Assembly (NCBI GenBank): GCA_026315105.1
Contig: CM048746.1
Coordinates: forward strand, 642,995,398 to 643,059,397
Length of the DNA stretch: 64,000 nucleotides
From: Locusta migratoria
Taxonomy: Eukaryota > Arthropoda > Insecta > Orthoptera > Acrididae
Direction of reading: 5' to 3'
The notes below the pieces were generated by a model, which was given only the letters and a program-made list of their open reading frames with translations, was not told where the DNA came from and ran no database searches. Positions 30,599 through 41,367 of this stretch are shown here, one piece after another. Numbering within the stretch: the stretch's first letter is position 1; every line of letters begins with the position of its first letter. A program made the position numbers and the translations under genes.

Positions 30599-31571
30599 TC
30601 ACAATGGTTTCAAAATGTTCATCATTGGCACTAAAAAGGTGGCGCAAACGAAGAATGAAATTCGCCATAACATTTCGTAGTGTCTCAACCGAAATGGATT
30701 CACATGCCACAGAGATCGCCGATTAAGCTCTTCCAGCGTGGCGGGATGCTTCGGGTAGACCATGTCTTTCACTGTACCCCACACAAAAAAGTCACAGCGA
30801 GTCAAATCCGGCGAATATGGAGGCCAATCCATGCCTGCAACAGTAAATTTGGGATATTCCAAAGCAATGACTCGATTCCCGAAGTATTCATCAAGAAAGC
30901 GAAACACTTGTTCGGTCCGATGTGGTCGGGCTCCATCTTGCATAAACCGTTCAGTACCTTGTCGATCCTCTAACGCTTGCTGTGTGGCGACAAATTGTTC
31001 CAAAATTGTAACGTAACGTGCACCAGTGACCGTTTCTCGAATGAAAATCTCCACTTCTGCTTATTCACGTATCCATTCAGGTGGAAGTGTGCTTCATCTG
31101 TAAACCAGATGCAGCCAACATCAAATCCTTCACTATCAATCATTGTGAGCACGTGATTAGCAAAGGCAACCTTTTGTTGCACAGCTCGTACGGGTATGGC
31201 TGGTGCGTTTAAATTTTGAATGGAAACATGTGTAGGCTCTTTCTCAGTATTTTCTGCGTGCTGGAACGCTTCAAACCAGTCTCAGATGCAATTCTACGGA
31301 CGGATGACATTGGATTTCGCTGAATAATTCCAGAAACTGTGGCGATAGTTTCAGGCGTAACTTCGGTTTGCTTGCTGCCAACATGCCCCACTAGATCATC
31401 AGTTACGCTGCCTGTTCGTTGAAATTTTGCGAAGAGCGTATGAATGGTTTTCGCATCGGGTCCTTTTGGAACATTAAATCGTGCTTGAAAACTTCGCCTC
31501 GTTGCCGTAGGACTCTCTTCTAACCTGTGGTACTCTAGCACCTGAAAAACGCGTTGTTCAATGGAGTACAT
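30599..31571 (-). pseudogene. mariner-like transposase (M1), copy 2
   Basis: Start MYSIEQRVFQVLEYHRLEES at 31571, then a helix-turn-helix region with PKGPDAKTIHTLFAKFQRTG and PMSSVRRIASETGLKRSS. The first catalytic Asp is in CIWFTDEAHFHLNGYVNKQK. A deletion of ~105 bp relative to copy 1 near 31048 removes the segment with VTVWAAVCSRGIIGP. Frame continues MEIFIRETVTGARYVTILEQ, FMQDGARPHRTEQVFRFLDE (second Asp) and WPPYSPDLTRCDFFVWG (third Asp), to the C-terminus NILKPL. All three acidic residues are readable, but the deletion and a frameshift near 31200 prevent expression of one protein. The best-preserved copy for inferring the family. Confidence 0.88.
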
Positions 31572-31852
31572 AGTTATAATCTCTTCCTTCGGTACGCTTA
31601 CCTCCTTTCACGTTTCAATAATGCAACTCATCGCTCTGGGCTTCGGATCACTATTTATACTTGGCATTACGTATGGCGATTACAGCGCCATCTGTTAGCA
31701 GCTTTTGTAACTATTATTTCAAACTGCTGTATAAACTTCTTACAGCTTTCACAATAAACACACCGTTTACTTTATTTCTCTATCGATCTTTGTTTTCGAG
31801 ATGTTTAATTTTGAAATCAGGGAGTCCTTTTCTGGACACACTATATGTATTC

Positions 31853-32280
31853 TACTAGCTGCTAAAGCCGGTATTGTCCTATTTTATGTGCCTTTTTCCA
31901 GTCTTGTATTAGAAACGAAAATGAAGACACCACAGGAAAAATCGCACTGACGTGTTTTACGGCCCACTTTACATTTGTAGTTTTATAACTATTGCAAACA
32001 TTTTGGGCAAAAATAATAATCTAAATAAAAAAAAAATTTAATAAATATGAATGTCTGAATCCCGTTTAGGAAAAAAAATTAGGTAGTGGTGGGTTTCGAA
32101 CCACTGACCTTCAGCGTCACAGTCTAACGCATTGCCTACTACGCTACGTATAAGAGAAGTTGAGTTCTTTTATTTCATACTATTGATGGCCGTTGTTAAC
32201 TGATGCTAATATGGCATTTGTAGACACTAGATAATCATTTATCGTACAAAGAACGACGTCTTTTTGTTAAGGAAGTCGGC
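31853..32280 (-). repeat. Repeat D, inverted copy
   Basis: Reverse complement matches 3015-3380: GACGTCGTTCTTTGTACGAT, AGTGTCTACAAATGCCATAT, a tRNA-like core GTAGCGTAGTAGGCAATGCG with GGTTCGAAACCC, and GGGCCGTAAAACACGTCAGT. This copy extends further to ACTAGCTGCTAAAGCCGG, similar to the start of the 10528 repeat. Confidence 0.78.
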
Positions 32281-32422
32281 CGTGCTCTTTGAATGGAAGC
32301 ATTCCGGTATTTGCGTCGAATGATTTAGGGAAATCACGGAAAACCTAAATCTGGATTTGAACTACCGACCTTCCGAATGCTAGTACGGTGTGTTTCCTTC
32401 CACTGCACCGCCTCGCTCGGTA
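32268..32422 (-). mobile_element. SINE type V, 3'-truncated
   Basis: Minus-strand head CGAGCGAGGCGGTGCAGTGG, then TTTAGGTTTTCCGTGATTTC and CACGGCCGACTTCC. The distal GACGGGACGTTAA end is missing where it abuts repeat D. Confidence 0.8.
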
Positions 32423-32429
32423 TTTCATC

Positions 32430-34182
32430 TTCATGTATTCATTAAAACAGCTTGGAAATTATGCACCGGGAAAACAAAGATATATGCAGCTCAATACTTA
32501 ATCATACATCCTTAACTATGTGTCGTAGAATACCCTTCACTGTGTTGCTTTGCAGATGTGCAAAGTGAAGTTTTACCTGTCTTTTCATCGTTGACCTACA
32601 AGTTCAACACTGGAAACTGCCTTGCAGATGGTCAGCGCTACATTATGAAGTTAACTGAACAAATTCTGCCATTAGAATGCGCTACAGTCCTCGCTAACAC
32701 TACAAGGTGTATTGGTCTTTGTATAACTCTTCAGACCCGCACATAGTGCTAGCGTTCTATTTTGAATGTCATTTTTTATAGCCCAAAGCAGGAAGATTCA
32801 TGAATTACGTATGTCCGTTTCACACGGATTTGAATAAGCGCAAAATGGTAAGTATGAATAAATTTGTCAAGTTTCACTCAGTTTTGCGTAAATGCAAAGT
32901 GTAAAAAATACTTTTTTTCCACAGTTTAGATTGTGTAATTTTCTGACATTCTTCTTGGTACCCTTGAACAAATTCTAATACGAAAAACATGACTTGCGTT
33001 TAAAAAAAAAGTTTGTGATGAAGGGATAATGTAATTTTCTAGATTTGTAGAGTGTGATAACAGGAAACTGGCTGCGATGAATAATTAGTGGATGAATGAA
33101 GTCTGGTAAAACGCGTCGTGCGATGGGAAAGTTTTTGTGATTCATTGTTTACGAAGTTGTGTCTCCTGAACTATGTGTTATAGATCTTTTTAATCCCACA
33201 GCGATTGTTGTATGTTAGTAAGCAATATGTATACCAAATTTAGTTGAAATCGGTCCCTTATTTTAGGAGGAGATGTAGAAAAATAGCGCATGATGTAGCA
33301 GTTATTCAGAAATTTCATTGTTTATGACGTCATAGCTGCCGAAATATGTGTCATACTATGATGTAAATTCGAAGGTACATTCAGTGGCATTTGTGCCTAA
33401 CGTCTGCAAAAAATATATCACTTCTCTCCATGTAAAATATTGATGTCACAATCTTTTAAAGTTTATGTATCTAATATCATTATTGAAAAAATTAATTTTT
33501 AAGCACACTATGCTTCTGTAATAACAAATGCATCTGCCTTATCTATTTCTGGATCGACTGACAGCTGGTGGACACCTGTAACAATACGCCCACAAAATGT
33601 TCACTCCTGTCAGTCTGTCATATTATTTCTTTTAATCTAATATGACGTTCCATTTTAATGAAGTAAATTTTAACACGTTGCCCATGAACTTTACATTTCG
33701 ACGAAAAATTCTTTATTTGACCAGTTCTCCTTAGGTATGTTACATATTTTGTACACTTAAACTATTATTTGTTTGTAAAATTACGTACAGATGGTAACGA
33801 AAATAGTATACCTTGCAGTGAGGTCCTGTAAACCTTTCTGAAGATGATGATTTAAATAAGAGAAACCGGTAAAGAGTAATAAATATATTTTATCGGCTAT
33901 CTTGGCTTAATAACCCCATCAGCGCGGCACAGACTTGCCACTTTGACCTACAGACACGTCAGCAGCCTATAGCGTCCACTTTTGTACTGTTCAAACTGCT
34001 AGTCATAACTTATGAATGGTTTATTCCTAATCTTATGCAACATGAGCGCATTTAGCTCTTTGGGTAAAGTTTTATTTGTGATGAAGACACCCTTAGTGGC
34101 GGTCGAAATCTAGAAAATAAAGATAAATTGGCTAACAAATTAATAATCTGCCAAGCAGTTGCAATAATAGTAGTTTAATAAA
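32430..34182. other. Unassigned AT-rich DNA
   Basis: No gene. A CCAAATTTAGTTGAAATCGG motif near 33235, common in old insect repeats, hints at an undefined element. A degenerate hammerhead-like stretch (CTGAAGATGATG...GAAACCGGTA) is at 33838-33872. Confidence 0.35.
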
Positions 34183-34229
34183 TTTGACCACGGTTTCGGC
34201 AGATATAAACTCGTCTTCTTCAGAAAGAC
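34183..34229 (-). ncRNA. Hammerhead-like ribozyme motif, best core match
   Basis: Minus-strand order: TTT, CTGAAGA (34223-34217), a decayed GACGAG/UCUGCC-type stem II, GAAA, stem III A-U, C-G, C-G around a GU loop, then the GUC triplet (34188-34186) and AAA closing a 3-bp stem I. All three helices are short. Stem II has A/C mismatches. Activity untested. Confidence 0.5.
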
Positions 34230-34641
34230 ATGTTATACCTATAGATAATGTGACATCGTAAATTACAAATTCATAATCATTATGCGTGAAATTTGCGTCG
34301 TACCAAGCCTATTGCCTAAAACGTTACGAAATACAGAATGAGAAAAAAGCTGTTACTTACTATACTTGCATATCACAGTAATTGGTCATCCCCATGATCT
34401 AGGGAATGTGATTTTGACAGAAAGATACGTCAGCACATTTGGAGTCATTGACGCTTACTGATGAGAAGCAGGGAGCGGTGGCGCATGCGCCGTGGAACAT
34501 ATACGTTCAGTGGAAGAACGTACATTGAATTTACAACGATGTCAATAAGTGGAATACTTGGATAAAAAGAGGGTGAGAAGGTTGATGGAGACTATGGAAA
34601 CAAATATTACATTGGTCAATTGTAAAAATATAGTGACTAGC
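34230..34641. other. Unassigned DNA
   Basis: Nothing recognised. Confidence 0.3.
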
Positions 34642-34646
34642 AGATT

Positions 34647-34842
34647 CCGGCCGCGTGGGAGTTGCCGAATGGTCTGGAGCGCCTCGTTACGGATCGCGTG
34701 GCCTCCCGCGTCGGAGGTTCGAATCTTCCGTCGAGCATGGATGCGTGTGTTGTCCTTAGGTTAGTTTAACTTAGTTTAAGTAGTCTGTAAGACTAGGTAC
34801 TGATAACCAATGTAGTTTGGTCCCATAGAATTACAAACAAAA
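34647..34842 (+). mobile_element. SINE, diverged type B
   Basis: Head CCGGCCGCGTGGGAGTTGCC with box B GGTTCGAATCT. Tail has TTTAAGTAGTCTGTAAGACT and GTACTGATAACCAATGTAGT. The shared 3' stem is degraded. A possible short duplication AGATTCC flanks it (34642-34648, 34843-34849). Confidence 0.8.
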
Positions 34843-34849
34843 AGATTCC

Positions 34850-35630
34850 ATTGAAATAACACTGCGTAAAAGAACAATGATAATAGAAAAGCATACCTCT
34901 CAGATGAACAGAAAGAAATTGGATTAGTACATGACTTACAGTATAGTGGCGCAAATGAGATAAAATGGATAATAAATGTTCAATTTTAAAGTTCAATTGT
35001 TTTAAAGCAAATGGTCGGGCTGAATTGCCATATAGTATACTACGTTAAAACAGTTGCTACTGGAGACAGGCCGTGTTTGAAATCAAAAGTGTGTAGAAAT
35101 TTTTGACTCCGGAAGTGTATAACCAGCCCTCGTAACTCGAGATTTCGTCAGCGGATTACCTCGCCTAACCGTGAAATCGTAATTTCCATACTGTCCGATT
35201 AGTCCTTGACCTCGATGAACTTTAAAGCCTGCAGATAAATGTGGGCAGTAAGCCGATTTCGGACGCTTTTCCGCCGCCGTCGTAGTCGTAGTCGACCGGC
35301 AGATGGTGAACGCTAAACCGGCTGGCCGAGTGGGCTTTGGCGCTATCGGGCGCAGCGGGCGAGCAGCTGATCGGCGCGTATAATGCAGCTTTGCCGCGCC
35401 GCAGTTTTAGGCGGGCTGGCGCACGCGCGCGCGCGAAATGTTTCCCGCGCGCCGCCGTCATTTGTCACCGGGGCGTGGGCGGGGACGGCCAGGTAGCGCG
35501 CTGACAAATGACGGGCGGGCCGCCGGAAGCGCAGCGCCAGCGCCAGCCAGCCACCGCAGAATATGCGCGCGTCTTAGCGGCGCTTCATCTCACGCCTGCG
35601 GGTTCTGCACGTACATTACAGTTTGCCTGG
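34850..35630. other. Unassigned; CpG-rich at ~35240-35600
   Basis: The second half is CpG-rich (GCGCGCGCGCG near 35425). Frames across it have no recognised domain. The LINE begins just after. Confidence 0.35.
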
Positions 35631-37043
35631 TAGAAATTGAGGACAAGTTAGATGAAAATCAGTGTGGGTTTACGCCTCTTAGAGGCTGTCAGGACCAGGT
35701 AATGGAAAAGTGCTATGAGTGGAACAGGGAATTGTATCTATGTTTCATAGATCTAGAAAAGGCTTATGACCGTGTTTCTAGGAGGAAGCTACTGCCAGTT
35801 CTTCAAGCTTATGGTATAGGAGGCAAACTTCTGCAGGCAATTAAAGGTCTTTACGTAGACTGTCAGGCAGCAGTTAGGGTAGATGCCAAATTAAGCTCAT
35901 GGTTCAGGGTAGTTTTAGGGGTAAGACAAGGCTGTAACCTGTCACCACTGTTGTTCATACTATTCATGAGCCGGCCGCGGTGGCCGAGGGGACTGAGGCA
36001 CTCCAGTCATGGTCTGCACGGCCACTACGGTCGGGGGTTCGAATCCCCACTCGGGCAAGGATATTTGTGCCGTCCTTAGGATTAGCTAGTTCATAAGTAG
36101 TTTGTAAGCTTAGGGACTGATGATCCCGTAGTTAAGTCCCATAAGCTATACAAACATTTGAACATTTTGAACTGTTCATGGATCATATGTTGAAAACAGT
36201 AGACTGGCAGGGCGGGATTAAAATAGGTCAAAACAAAATAAGCAGTCTCGCATATACGGATGCCTTAGTTGTAACGGCAGATTCGATTGAAAGGTTGCAA
36301 ACTAATATTTCAGAGCTCGACCAGACGTGCAAGGATTATGATATGAAGATCAGCATCTCCAAAACGAAAGTAATGTCTGTGGGAAAGAGATTCAAACAGA
36401 TTGAGTGCCAGATAGGAGGAACAAAGTTAGAACAGGTAGATAGTTTCAAGAACCTGGGATGTATTTTCTCACAAGATGGCAACATAGCGAAAGAACTGGA
36501 ATCGAGGTGCAGCAAAGCTAATGCAGTGAGTGCTCAGCTAAGATGTACTCTCTTTTTCAAGAAGGAAGTAAGTACCAAGACTAAGTTAGCAGTGCACCGC
36601 TCTATCTTTCGACCAACTTTGTTGTATGGGAGTGAAAGTTGGGTGGATACAGGTTACCTTATTCATAAGGTAGAGGTTACAGATATGAAAGTAGCAAGAA
36701 TGATTGCACTAATAGATGGTAACAATGGCAGGAGGGTGTCCATAATGAGTAAATCAAGGAAAAACTGGGAATGAACACCACAGATGAAGCAGTTAGAGCG
36801 AACAGACTCAGATGGTGGGATCATGTTACACGCATGGGAGAAGCAAGGTTACCTAAGAGACTCATGAGCTCGGCAGCGGAGGGTAAGAGGAGTCGAGGTA
36901 GACCTAGAAGAAAGTACTTAGATTCGGTGCAGAATGATTTTGAAGTAAAAGGCACAACATCAGACGAGGCATCAATGTTAGCATTGAATAGGGGATCATG
37001 GAGGAATTTTGTTAGAGGTACTAGGCTCCAGACTGGACCCTGA
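35631..37043 (+). pseudogene. Reverse transcriptase of RTE-like LINE
   Basis: Motifs in order: NQCGFTPLRGCQDQV, LCFIDLEKAYDRVSRRKLLP (RT motif A), VVLGVRQGCNLSPLLFILF (motif B), then the SINE, then DHMLKTVDWQGG, SSLAYTDALVV (motif C), KISISKTKVMSVGK, LLYGSESW, and a C-terminal RLRWWDHVTRM...SRGRPRRKYLD tail. The catalytic Y/F-ADD of motif C reads YTDA, so the active site is destroyed. A frameshift near 36770 separates the last 90 codons. The enzyme copied LINE RNA at the target site. The RTE-type label rests on the RGRPR tail and the trinucleotide 3' end. Confidence 0.85.
35969..36170 (+). mobile_element. SINE type A nested in LINE reverse transcriptase
   Basis: The target duplication ACTATTCATG / ACTGTTCATG (35959-35968, 36171-36180) is LINE coding sequence. 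Removing the SINE restores a continuous frame from LLFILF to MDHMLK, so the LINE was already in place. Confidence 0.93.
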
Positions 37044-37200
37044 AAGGCATAATCAGTCTCTAATGATGATGATGATGGTAGAAATTTAATTTAAATGTCT
37101 CTTCTAATGAAATAAAAAAAGTTCTTCAAGAGGGGAGAAAATAAGTCACTGGGCGAGAGCAAGTCTTTATATACGACGTTAAAACTGTCCAGTTTCTGCT

Positions 37201-37250
37201 CCTAACGTTTCGACCAGAGCTGCGTTGGACATCCTCAGAGGTGTTCCTAG
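37201..37250 (-). ncRNA. Degenerate hammerhead-like motif
   Basis: Minus strand has CTGAGGA, U, GUCC...GGUC, GAAACGTTAGG. It matches the CTGANGA-U-stem-GAAAC layout, but stem III is not formed. Flanked downstream by the direct repeat at 37273. Confidence 0.3.
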
Positions 37251-37272
37251 CGGTACTCAGTGTTGCCGACTA

Positions 37273-37437
37273 GTGAATCGGACGTCGGAGAGCGTCATAA
37301 ATACAATTTAACTATAGCACAAACAATCGGCCTAAGAGTAAAATCGATTTTGTGAATCTTGCGTAGCCCATGAAGGCTGAGGCGCATTGCTTCACTCTGT
37401 AATAAGGCTTTTTTTATTATCTTTTTAAATCGAAGTG
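37273..37437 (+). repeat. Direct repeat, left copy
   Basis: Matches 38539-38693 in the same orientation (AGTAAAATCGATTTTGTGAA, GTAGCCCATGAAG, CTGTAATAAGGCTTTTT, TCGAAGTGGA). The two copies flank a Jockey-like fragment and may be terminal repeats of a larger element. Confidence 0.75.
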
Positions 37438-37440
37438 GAG

Positions 37441-38343
37441 ATTTGTGACTGGCTGGAAGACTTCCCTATGTAATAGAACGCAGTACGTTGTTCTTGACGG
37501 CGAGTGTTCATCAGAGACGAGTGTATCGTCAGGCGTGTCCCAGGGGAGTGTGATAGGACCGCTATTATTTTCTATTTATATAAATGATCTGATGGACAGA
37601 GTAACTTGTAATTTGCGGCTGTTTGCTGACGATGCTGTGGTGTATGAGAGGGTGTCGTCTTTAATTGACTGTAATAGCATACAGGATGACGTAGACAAAA
37701 TTTCTAGTTGGTGCGAAGAATGGCAGCTAGCTCTCAATGGAGGAAAATGTAAGGTGATGTGCATGAGTAGGAAAAACAATCCCGTAATGTTCGAATACAG
37801 CATTAGTAGTGAGCTTCTTGATGCTGTCGCGTCGTTCAAATATCTAGGCGTAACATTGCAGAGCGATAAGAAAAGGAACGAACATGTAAGGACAGTTGTG
37901 AGTAAGACCGACTTCGGTTTACTGGGAGAATTTGGGGAATATGTACTTCATCTGTAAAGGAGACCGTGTATAAAAAGCTTGTATGGCCACATCTTGAGTA
38001 TTGCTCAAGTGTTTGGGACCCGCAGCAGATCAGTTTAAAGGAAGACATAGAGGCAGTTCAGATGCGAGCAGCTAGGTTTGTTACTGGTAGGTTCGACCAA
38101 TGCGCGAGTGTCACGGAAATGCTCCGGCAACTCAATTGGGAATCGCTGGAGGAAAGACGACGTTCTTCTCGTGAATTTCTGTTGAGGAAATTTAGAGAGC
38201 CGGAATTTGAAGCTGAGTGTAGTACGATCTTGCTGCCGCCTACTTACATTTCGCGTGGTGATCACAAAGGCAAGATAAGAGAAATTAGGGCTCGTATGGA
38301 GGCATATAAGCATTCTGTTTTTCCTTGTTCTATTTGGGAGTGG
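37441..38343 (+). pseudogene. Jockey-like LINE reverse transcriptase fragment
   Basis: The first frame reads TGWKTSLCNRTQYVVLDG, SSGVSQGSVIGPLLFSIYIN (RT motif B), LRLFADDAVVYERVSS (motif C with intact FADD) and LALNGGKCKVMCMSRK. It continues as SFKYLGVTLQSDKKRNEHV. A frameshift at ~37915-37960 leads to a second frame with YKKLVWPHLEYCSSVWDPQQ, RAARFVTGRFDQCASVTEML and NWESLEERRRSSREFLLRKF, ending WEWN where a SINE begins. The arrangement is that of Jockey/CR1-type ORF2. The N-terminal endonuclease and early RT are missing. Related copies: 45193-45895, 46530-47260, 48405-48662, 59715-60177. Confidence 0.88.
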
Positions 38344-38537
38344 AATGTTCAAATGTTTGTAAATCTATCGGACCAAACTGCGTGGTCATCGGTCCGTAGC
38401 TTACAAACTACTTAAACTAAACTAGCCTAAGGACAAACACACACACCTATGCTCCAGGGAGGACTCGAACCTCCACGGCGAGCAACCGCGCGCCCCGCAA
38501 CGAGACGCTTCAGACCGCTCGGCTACTCCACCGCGGC
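38344..38537 (-). mobile_element. SINE type B
   Basis: Minus strand: GCCGCGGTGGAGTAGCCGAG head, box B GGTTCGAGTCC, and hairpin CGGACCGATGACCACG...GGTCCG. It lies exactly between the Jockey fragment and the right direct repeat. No clear target duplication. Confidence 0.9.
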
Positions 38538-38538
38538 A

Positions 38539-38693
38539 GTCGGAGAGCCTCATAAATACTATCTAACTATAGCTTTAACAATCGATCTCAGAGTAAAATC
38601 GATTTTGTGAATCTTGGGTAGCCCATGAAGTCCGAGACACATTGCTTCAGTCTGTAATAAGGCTTTTTTATTCTCTTTTTGATTCGAAGTGGA
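38539..38693 (+). repeat. Direct repeat, right copy
   Basis: Matches 37273-37437 at roughly 80-85 percent by eye, in the same orientation. Confidence 0.75.
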
Positions 38694-40298
38694 TGAGTTT
38701 ACCAAATAATTTCTTTTCTACAGTACGCTGGATGTAGGGTCTTTCTTCAAGTTTTCTACTGTCCTGAAGTTAAATGATTCGAAATTTTGCTTCTACATTC
38801 CACCCTTTGGCAGTATTCCAGTAACCACATGGTGTATGCCTTGAAGACAACGGTATAAATGATAAAGCGGCTGAACCATTTCCACCCGAGAAGTTTCCAC
38901 CGTTCATTTCGGTTCATTCATTTCGCCGCTGTTGGGTCGTACTATCTTGCCTGCACTATCGGAATTCGTCTGCTCGGCAAACTAATTGAATACGGCAAGA
39001 ATACTCGCCCCGTTTTGCTGCCCTCGAGAGAGTTAAACACTGTCGGTGAGCGAAGACCGCACGCTACGCTTTCGGTATTTCCATTGTGCGGAAACGGGAA
39101 AAATAATATTTGCTTTTCTCTTTCCGCGTCGGCGTGTGTAGTAGCTGGCGAGCCCGTTTTGCCCCTCCGAATTCGTTTTCGGACGAGTCGCGTAAATGAG
39201 AGGCATAACAGTCGAATTCGGCGGAAAGGGAATCTAGTTACATCTATCGATATGATCTGCGCCAGCCGCGCGTTCCATTGTTCGTGGCTTTTTGTAACGC
39301 TCCAGGGGCGTGCGGTCGTTGTTGGGGGGGGGGGGGGGGCTATATCGTCGATTCCGCAGGTAAACGGTCGTCGACGATGTCGCTCTTGGAAAAGAAATTT
39401 CTCATGTCCCCCTTCGGTGCTTTTGCGGGGCATGGTATTTTTATGGCTCTGTTATCTGAGCTGTGTACCGCGCTGAATGCTAGACGCTCTGTGCTGATAA
39501 CTGGCATTCCCCGTGTGCGGCTGAAGTTTTAAGTGGCTAGGCTATCGGAAATGCTTTGTTGGCACGGCCAACTTTTCGTTGGAAATGTGGACTGAAGATT
39601 AATCGGTTGCTGATCTGTTGCTGCGTATGTCGGAGATACGGCTCTTTGAACCGAATACAGGTATAGTCGTCCGTAGAAATTGTACCAAAAGAGAGGTAAG
39701 ATTCGGAACTTTGTGAAGGTTTTTACAGAGCGAATTCGTTGCGTTTAGAATCGTGTAATTCACGGCTTCGATTTAACAGTCAGAAATTACGTGTCTCGAA
39801 TCCGTCAAGGTAGATGTATTTTGGATATATTTTGGGTATGTGGTCCGTCTTATATGCGAAACAAGTTTTCCCCGTAGTTACCCAAACGTGTTTCAAAGCC
39901 TCTGTGCCATCCTCAGAGGGGTTTTGTTAATTTACAACTGTGTGTCGAATCACATCATTTGAATTTAACAGCGGAAATTTCATTCCAGTTATGTCAATTA
40001 AGTCAGGAACTCGTTGACAGTAGACTCTATACCATTTAGATGTGTATCGGTCTCTTACAGAATGTCGAGTTTTCCTAACTTATTTTCTGTGCAAGCATTG
40101 AACAACGTCCGGTGCATTCTTTGATACGCCGGCTTATTGGTTGTTGGAAATTGTTGCTGATCGTCCGATACATTAAGTCTTATGTTTTGTTTTTGCGTTG
40201 CGGTTTCTTAATACCGTAATGAGCTTTTGACTGAGCGAAAATTTCGTCTGAAGGATGTGAAGTGTTTGACAACTAGCCGAACATCGAAGATATCCCAC
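38694..40298. other. Unassigned; CpG-rich at ~38870-39530
   Basis: The 205-codon frame at 38859-39476 overlaps an equally long antisense frame and lacks recognisable domains. A G run is at 39326-39341. A weak hammerhead-like stretch (minus, CTGAGGATGG...GAAACACG) is at 39885-39922. Confidence 0.35.
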
Positions 40299-40492
40299 GC
40301 CGCGGCGGAGTGCCCGAGCTCATTGAGGCATTATGCTCTGAAGCGCGAGACTGTTGTCGGTCGGGGGTTCGAATCCTCCCTCGGGAATGGATCTTTGTGT
40401 TGTCGTCAGTATAAGTTAGTTTATAAGTAGTATGTAAGTTTAGGGACTGATAATACCGCAATAAAGTCCCATAAGCTTAACAAACATTGAAC
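40299..40492 (+). mobile_element. SINE type C
   Basis: Head GCCGCGGCGGAGTGCCCGAG and CTCATTGAGGCATTATGCTC, box B GGTTCGAATCC, and tail AGGGACTGATAATACCGCAA with AGTCCCATAAGCTTAACAAA. Same head type as 1472-1555, with the complete tail. Confidence 0.88.
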
Positions 40493-41359
40493 ATAGACGC
40501 ATTGCACTGACTGATCAGAGAACATGTTTCCAGTCAATAACAGTCGAAGTCGGTGTTGGCTGGCCGAGGCGAGGCATAAAACTTTGTGTCGTGCAATCAA
40601 CAAGTGTACGTGAGTTGGCCTTCGGACGTTTCGCCGACAGGTACGCACACTGACACTTGTTGAAGGTTAAGCAGTAAAATCCGCATCAATTGGCGGAAGG
40701 GTTCTACTTTTGTCACAATGAAAGGTTGTGTTCAGCCGTCGTTGGTCCCAGCTTTCATGATCTTTTTTCTGTTCGCAGCAATGTCGGAGATTTGATGTTA
40801 TACCAGATCCCCGATGTTCAAGGTGCACTCGTGAAACGGTCGTACCTGGAAAGTCCCCACCTGATCGCTACCTCGTGCGCCGACTGTAACGCGATCTCCA
40901 AACTCGCATAAACATTGATAACGTGCCGTTGTAGGAACAGTAACCGACCTTACACCTGTGACAAACACCTGTCATGTAGCCGTTGCCGACGGTAGCGCCG
41001 TTCTCTGTTTACTTATCCCTTTGTTTTCTGTACGCTTAGCTGTACTAGTTTCGTTGCCTCAACAGTGTGTGCAATTCAGTGTTGCCAACCTGGTTCCATG
41101 GAAAGAAGTAGACGCAAATCGTAAAAAGAAGGGAAAAAAAGTAGAATTTCGAATGATGGCAATGCTGAAGAGATCTGAAGTGTGACAAAAAAAATTCTCA
41201 AATTTGCCAACAGCTGTAATTTTGCTTACTTTATTTAACAACCTGTTTCGGTGCCTCATTACCACCATCAGCAGGCCCTAAAACAATTGAGGTGGTGCAT
41301 CCGTTTGGTATTTGACATTATATATATGCCCTCCACGTATAAATAACGATTGGATGAGC
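40493..41359. other. Unassigned non-coding DNA
   Basis: No gene recognised. A weak hammerhead-like motif on the minus strand (CTGATGG...GGTAATGAGGCACCGAAAC) is at 41243-41274. Confidence 0.35.
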
Positions 41360-41367
41360 CACCTCGA

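Larger units (their letters stand above)
30162..31843 (-). mobile_element. mariner-like element (M1), copy 2, carrying a SINE
   Basis: TA borders at 30160-30161 and 31844-31845. Left end CAGGGTGTCCAGAAAAGCAC; right-end complement TAGTGTGTCCAGAAAAGGAC. Long inverted repeats as in copy 1. A SINE (30398-30591) sits in the transposase 3' side flank, so the bare element is about 1.48 kb. Confidence 0.92.
35631..37078 (+). mobile_element. RTE-like LINE, 5'-truncated, with SINE inside
   Basis: The coding remnant runs from EDKLDENQCGF to RGTRLQTGP, followed by a short 3' end with (TGA)n-like GATGATGATGATGG. A SINE splits it at 35969-36170. The fragment covers the reverse transcriptase to the 3' end. 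The endonuclease is missing. Confidence 0.85.

Noticed and set aside
33838..33872. Hammerhead ribozyme
   Set aside because: CTGAAGA and GAAAC are present, but stem II does not form convincingly.
38859..39476. 205-codon open frame
   Set aside because: CpG-rich DNA with an equally long antisense frame at 38942-39433; no recognisable domain or signal of coding constraint.
39885..39922. Hammerhead ribozyme on the minus strand
   Set aside because: CTGAGGA and GAAAC are present, but stem II and III are not paired.
41243..41274. Hammerhead ribozyme on the minus strand
   Set aside because: The CTGATGG box departs from CTGANGA; a stem GGTG/CACC exists, but the core is incomplete.
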